Shown: piece after piece, positions 60,649 to 64,000 of the stretch | Layout: each line of letters starts with the position of its first letter | Numbering within the stretch: the first letter of the stretch is position 1 | Source: an uncultured Poribacteria bacterium | Lineage (GTDB): Bacteria; Poribacteria; WGA-4E; WGA-3G | Assembly (NCBI GenBank): GCA_951828385.1 | Contig: OX639973.1 | Span: forward strand, 5,695,200-5,759,199 | Length of the DNA stretch: 64,000 nucleotides | Reading direction: 5' to 3' | Translations under genes and position numbers: made by a program | The notes under the pieces: model-generated | What the model was told of the DNA's origin: nothing | Seen by the model: the letters and a program-made list of their open reading frames with translations, nothing else | Databases searched by the model: none

Positions 60649-62802
60649 ATGCGCCACAGAATCGTTCTTCTGATATTCGCAGCGATTGCTGCAGCGGCCC
60701 TAAATGTTGAAGCCAACAAAGAAATTAAACCGCTGCTAACGCGTGACGCGATCGAAATTGATGGGCACCTCAACGAAGAAGCCTGGTCTCAGACGCAAAT
60801 GATTGACGACTTTACGCAACAATTCCCTGACGAAGGTCAACCGACTACCGAGCGCACGGAGGTTCGCATATTGTATGACACAGAGAGGCTTTATATTGGA
60901 TTTGAGTGCTACGACTCCGAACCCGAAAAGATTGTCGCCAACGAAATGCGGCGCGACGGGCAACTCTGGCAAAATGATAACGTTTACATCATGCTCGACA
61001 CCTATGGCGATAAACGGCAATGCTTCTTTTTTCGGACAAATGCCCTCGGTGCGCTGTCAGACACTGCCGTCACAGATGGTGGCGAAAACCTCAACGGGAG
61101 TTGGGACTGTATCTGGGAAGCCGCGGGACGACAACACGAAAAAGGGTGGACAGTTGAAATAGCGATTCCCTTTAATCAGTTGCGGTTTAAGAAAAATGAT
61201 TCGATGGTATGGGGTGTAAATTTTGGACGCAACATTGCAAGGCTTAATCAAACGACGCAGTGGATTCAGGTGCCGCGAAGCCAGAGTTGGCCCGGGACGT
61301 ACCATCCAATATATCAAGGTAAACTCACAGGGTTACAAGGTATTGTGTCGCCATCCTATTTTGATGTTAAACCGTATCTCCTCGGTGGTTTGGCGAGGAA
61401 TCTCGAGGATGGAGACTGGCAGCGCACCACCGAACGCGATCTCGGATTGGACATGAAATATGGCATGACCTCAAACTTGACGTTGGACTTAACACTCAAC
61501 ACCGATTTCGCACAGGTAGAAGCGGATCAGGAAGAGGTCAACCTCACACGGTTTAGTCTTTATTTTCCTGAGCGGCGCGATTTCTTCCTTGAGGGTAGTG
61601 GACTGTTTGCATTCGGTGCAGGCATCGGGAACTTCGGTCCACCGCCATTGTCGGTTTTCTATAGTCGCAGCATTGGGATCGAAGATGAAAGAGAGGTCCG
61701 GCTACTCGGCGGGGGTAAACTGACGGGAAAGGTTGGTGCTTACAGCGTAGGCGCGCTCAACATGACAACCGCTGCTTCCGGGGAAATTCCGATGACGAAC
61801 TTCTCTGTACTCAGAATGCAGCGGGACATTCTCAGCGATTCAACCGTCGGCTTCATTCTCACCAACCGGCAGAGCGATTTCGGTAGCGATTATCATCGCA
61901 ACGGCGGGATAGACCTGTTTTTGAGACCACACGATCAGTGGCGGATGCGTGCGATGACGGTTGGGAGTTGGTCGCCAGACCCAGAGGAACGCGATATGGC
62001 ATGGTATCTCTCAAATAACTGGCGAAACAAGTATTTCCGCGTTAACGCTTCGTACCTCGACATCGGTCCCCAATTTACGAGCGAAATGGGGTTCATGCAT
62101 CGCAGGGACATACGATCACTCATGTTGAATACCAACTACGAAGTCCAAGTCAATCGGTACGGTATACGAGATGTCGGAGCAGGTTTCGCTGGGGGTTACT
62201 TACTGGATCACGATAACACGACCATCGGTTGGGACATCGGGATCAGCGCGGATATAATTCGGTATTCAGACGACGGGCTCAATCTTGATTTTCGACGGTT
62301 TTTTGACCGTGTCGATGAATCTTTCAGTATCAACGACGCTGAGATTCCTGCTGGTGATTACGAGATGAATCAGGTTTCGCTAAGAGGGTTCACCGAGAGT
62401 AGCAGACCGTTTTCTGTATTCGCCCGCATAGATTATGGGGACTACTTTCACGGCAACCGCGTCGGGGTCAGCCTTGATAGTCAGTGGCGGATGACCTATC
62501 AACTCGCGATCGAAACGCGATACCAACGTAATTGGATTAACCTCCCCGAAATCGACCTATTTACAACAAATGTTGTCGGGACACGTATCAGTTATGCCTT
62601 AAACACACGTTTCTTTACCAAGTTGTATGCGCAGTGGAACGATAGCGCGGAACGGGTCAGCGCGAATTTTTTGCTTAATTACATCTATCGTCCGGGGAGC
62701 GATTTTTACCTTGTGTACGATCAAGCGTGGGACACATCAGATGGTTTCCACGCACATGACTGGACGGTGTTGAGCAAATTTACATATTTATTGAGTCTAT
62801 AG
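60649..62802 (+). CDS. DUF5916 protein with CBM9-like N-terminal domain (outer membrane), copy 2
   Basis: A 717-residue exported protein. Signal peptide RIVLLIFAAIAAAALNVEA, then the CBM9-like block AIEIDGHLNEEAWSQTQMIDDFTQQFPDEGQ, VRILYDTERLYIGFECYDSEPE and WTVEIAIPFNQLRF. The C-terminal part is beta-rich with FPERRDFFLEGSGLFAFG and VFYSRSIGI, as in copy 1 (RRPFFQEDGRIF, ALFYSRRIG), and ends in an aromatic residue-rich strand (WTVLSKFTYLLSL) typical of outer-membrane barrels. GGAG precedes the ATG. It may bind or transport glycans at the cell surface. Confidence 0.82.
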   Translation: MRHRIVLLIFAAIAAAALNVEANKEIKPLLTRDAIEIDGHLNEEAWSQTQMIDDFTQQFPDEGQPTTERTEVRILYDTERLYIGFECYDSEPEKIVANEMRRDGQLWQNDNVYIMLDTYGDKRQCFFFRTNALGALSDTAVTDGGENLNGSWDCIWEAAGRQHEKGWTVEIAIPFNQLRFKKNDSMVWGVNFGRNIARLNQTTQWIQVPRSQSWPGTYHPIYQGKLTGLQGIVSPSYFDVKPYLLGGLARNLEDGDWQRTTERDLGLDMKYGMTSNLTLDLTLNTDFAQVEADQEEVNLTRFSLYFPERRDFFLEGSGLFAFGAGIGNFGPPPLSVFYSRSIGIEDEREVRLLGGGKLTGKVGAYSVGALNMTTAASGEIPMTNFSVLRMQRDILSDSTVGFILTNRQSDFGSDYHRNGGIDLFLRPHDQWRMRAMTVGSWSPDPEERDMAWYLSNNWRNKYFRVNASYLDIGPQFTSEMGFMHRRDIRSLMLNTNYEVQVNRYGIRDVGAGFAGGYLLDHDNTTIGWDIGISADIIRYSDDGLNLDFRRFFDRVDESFSINDAEIPAGDYEMNQVSLRGFTESSRPFSVFARIDYGDYFHGNRVGVSLDSQWRMTYQLAIETRYQRNWINLPEIDLFTTNVVGTRISYALNTRFFTKLYAQWNDSAERVSANFLLNYIYRPGSDFYLVYDQAWDTSDGFHAHDWTVLSKFTYLLSL

Positions 62803-62841
62803 GGTTCGTAGATGCAGTTTTGCTTTAAAACAGAGACGGCT

Positions 62842-62870
62842 TTGATATTCTCGCTCAGATCGGTTAGAAT
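62842..62870 (+). promoter_or_regulatory. Predicted promoter of the RimJ/RimL-like gene
   Basis: TTGATA (62842-62847), 17 bp, TAGAAT (62865-62870); 5/6 in both boxes, 53 bp before the ATG. Confidence 0.6.
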
Positions 62871-62923
62871 CGTAGGTATCAAAACGACACGCAATTTCAA
62901 AACTTAATGGAGGGATTTCAGAT

Positions 62924-63502
62924 ATGACCCAACCAGATAACTTTGCTGGACATAATATTCACTTGGAAACCGAACGCCTGAAACTTCGGCCATTTAAGGA
63001 TGCCGATTTTGATATTGCGGTACCTTTTTACAGAGATCCTGATTTTCTACATGCGATGGAAGGTGCCGTGCCTGACGAACCTGTGACGAGCGATTATCTC
63101 AAAAGCGCGGGTAAGGTGATGGCAAAAGACGGATTCCTGTTTGCTATTGTGGAAAAGGCAAGCGGACGTACCATCGGCGAGGTCTGCTTACAATGGATGA
63201 ACTTAGAGCGGGCAAAAATTGCGGGTGAAAAAGTGATGCGCTCACCTATCGGAATTTGGGACAAAACGTTGTGGGGTAAAGGTTACGGCAAAGAGGTCGT
63301 GCAATGCTTGATGGCGCACGCGTTTGAGAAATTGGGAATTGATCGGTTCTGTCCAGTGGATGTTGATGCCGATAATGCGCGCTCAAAAGCACTATGGGAA
63401 TCGCTCGGCTTCACCGTCGCAAGGGAAGTGGATGACGGAAAGACGTTAGACTTTGAGATGACACGCGCAAAATACGAGAAGGCGGCGCAAAGTAACACTT
63501 GA
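62924..63502 (+). CDS. GNAT N-acetyltransferase (RimJ/RimL-like)
   Basis: A 192-residue acetyltransferase. LETERLKLRPFKDADFDIAVPFYRDPD is the standard RimL opening, GIWDKTLWGKGYGKEVVQCLMAHAFEKLGIDRF contains the acetyl-CoA loop (GKGYGKE), and VDVDADNARSKALWESLGFTVARE the C-terminal block. Such enzymes acetylate protein N-termini, amines or antibiotics. GGAGG lies 10 nt before the ATG. It is convergent with the partial alcohol dehydrogenase. Confidence 0.9.
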   Translation: MTQPDNFAGHNIHLETERLKLRPFKDADFDIAVPFYRDPDFLHAMEGAVPDEPVTSDYLKSAGKVMAKDGFLFAIVEKASGRTIGEVCLQWMNLERAKIAGEKVMRSPIGIWDKTLWGKGYGKEVVQCLMAHAFEKLGIDRFCPVDVDADNARSKALWESLGFTVAREVDDGKTLDFEMTRAKYEKAAQSNT

Positions 63503-63545
63503 ACAGAAACTCCGCCGCCTCCAAGACGCGACCCCTAAGAGCTGA

Positions 63546-64000
63546 CTAATCCCATGGATGCAGCACGACTTTACCGCATTCGCCTGTCGCCTGAAGTTCC
63601 CACGCCTTCTGTACATCACGCATCGGGAAGGTGTGTGTGATAAATGTGTCTAAAACTTCAGGTGAATTTTGGATGACCTGCATTAATCTTGGATAGACAC
63701 CGAGGTTGTAGTGCCAATTCCCACGTAGAACTAAGCCTTTCCGAATCATATCCCGACTTGCCGCAAGCGGAAATTCGCCACCTTCCCCAATGAACGTAAC
63801 CTGTCCTTTTCTTCGAGCTGCGTCAACCATCAACCGATGTGCTGCAGACGCGCCAGAGCAGTCTAATGCTTTGTCAATCCCGACACCGTCTGTCAGGTCA
63901 CGAATTTGATCAAGAATATCTTCATCATTTGGGTTCAAGACTTCGTCTGCTCCCAACTTCTTAGCGAGTTCGGCACGATACGGATGGCTTTCTACGCCGA
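63546..64000 (-). CDS. Zinc-type alcohol dehydrogenase, C-terminal part (cut by window edge)
   Basis: The frame is open to the right edge; about 151 residues are visible. GVESHPYRAELAKKLGADEVLNP is the end of the Rossmann nucleotide-binding block, followed by GVGIDKALDCSGASAAHRLMVDAARRKGQVTFIGEGG and the family-typical RKGLVLRGNWHYNL, ending in GECGKVVLHPWD. It belongs to the medium-chain dehydrogenase/reductase family (sorbitol, threonine or alcohol dehydrogenase-like). The catalytic-zinc region lies outside the window, so the substrate cannot be judged. Confidence 0.9.
   Translation of the reverse strand, partial: GVESHPYRAELAKKLGADEVLNPNDEDILDQIRDLTDGVGIDKALDCSGASAAHRLMVDAARRKGQVTFIGEGGEFPLAASRDMIRKGLVLRGNWHYNLGVYPRLMQVIQNSPEVLDTFITHTFPMRDVQKAWELQATGECGKVVLHPWD

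Noticed and set aside
1-64000. CRISPR array
   Set aside because: No regularly spaced direct repeats with unique spacers were seen; the only tandem repeat is the coding 12-bp unit at 5777-5848.

Overview
The window (about 47% G+C by eye) looks like a chromosomal segment of a Candidatus Poribacteria-like or related Gram-negative bacterium. This is an inference from gene content: a sulfatase, phytanoyl-CoA dioxygenase-like proteins, LamG proteins, a CehA/McbA-type PHP hydrolase, Gfo/Idh/MocA and rhamnonate-dehydratase-like enzymes, two DUF5916 outer-membrane proteins and many GNATs and methyltransferases. No rRNA, tRNA or ribosomal-protein operon was seen. Genes are mostly short, independently transcribed units with good Shine-Dalgarno sites and sigma70-like promoters, several of which can be read directly.

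Layout. 1-6.6 kb (minus strand): the N-terminal part of a type IIG restriction-modification protein running off the left edge, a sulfatase, a VTT membrane protein, a small methyltransferase-like protein coupled to an M29 aminopeptidase, and a DUF123 GIY-YIG protein coupled to an Rpn-type nuclease. 6.7-15.6 kb: a GT-C-like membrane protein with a malectin-like tail, then a methyltransferase, an orphan TrpD-like protein, ankyrin and APH-like proteins, and a tartrate/malate dehydrogenase divergent from a gamma-glutamyltransferase. 15.6-18.4 kb: an apparent HTH-isomerase-AAA ATPase operon ending in a truncated, frameshifted TOPRIM-like partner, with a twin palindromic operator upstream. 18.4-34.7 kb: accessory enzymes, a duplicated zinc-ribbon membrane gene with a MITE-like insertion, a PHP hydrolase, a nucleosidase, RsgA, an oxidoreductase and a DUF5916 protein.

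35.4-43.6 kb is shaped by insertions. An IS605-type tnpB element splits a DUF218/YdcF-like gene and the uninterrupted gene can be rebuilt in frame. An IS3-family element with a frameshifted orfB separates a LamG gene from its own ribosome-binding site and start. 43.6-50.7 kb: a heterodimeric ABC exporter with one degenerate ATP site, a beta-propeller protein, a retropepsin-like protein and a divergent PhyH protein. 50.9-59.7 kb: three tandem lipoproteins combining HtrA-like protease domains with TPR arrays, and a lamin-tail-domain protein that overlaps the first of them.

The most unusual feature is a 372-bp element at 59725-60096. Its ends match those of the tnpB element, but it has no tnpB. 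It carries a near-consensus promoter and a string of hairpins, so it looks like a mobile stand-alone structured RNA gene. 60.3-64 kb: a consensus promoter with a long leader and a possible 37-codon ORF, the second DUF5916 protein, a GNAT and a partial zinc alcohol dehydrogenase.
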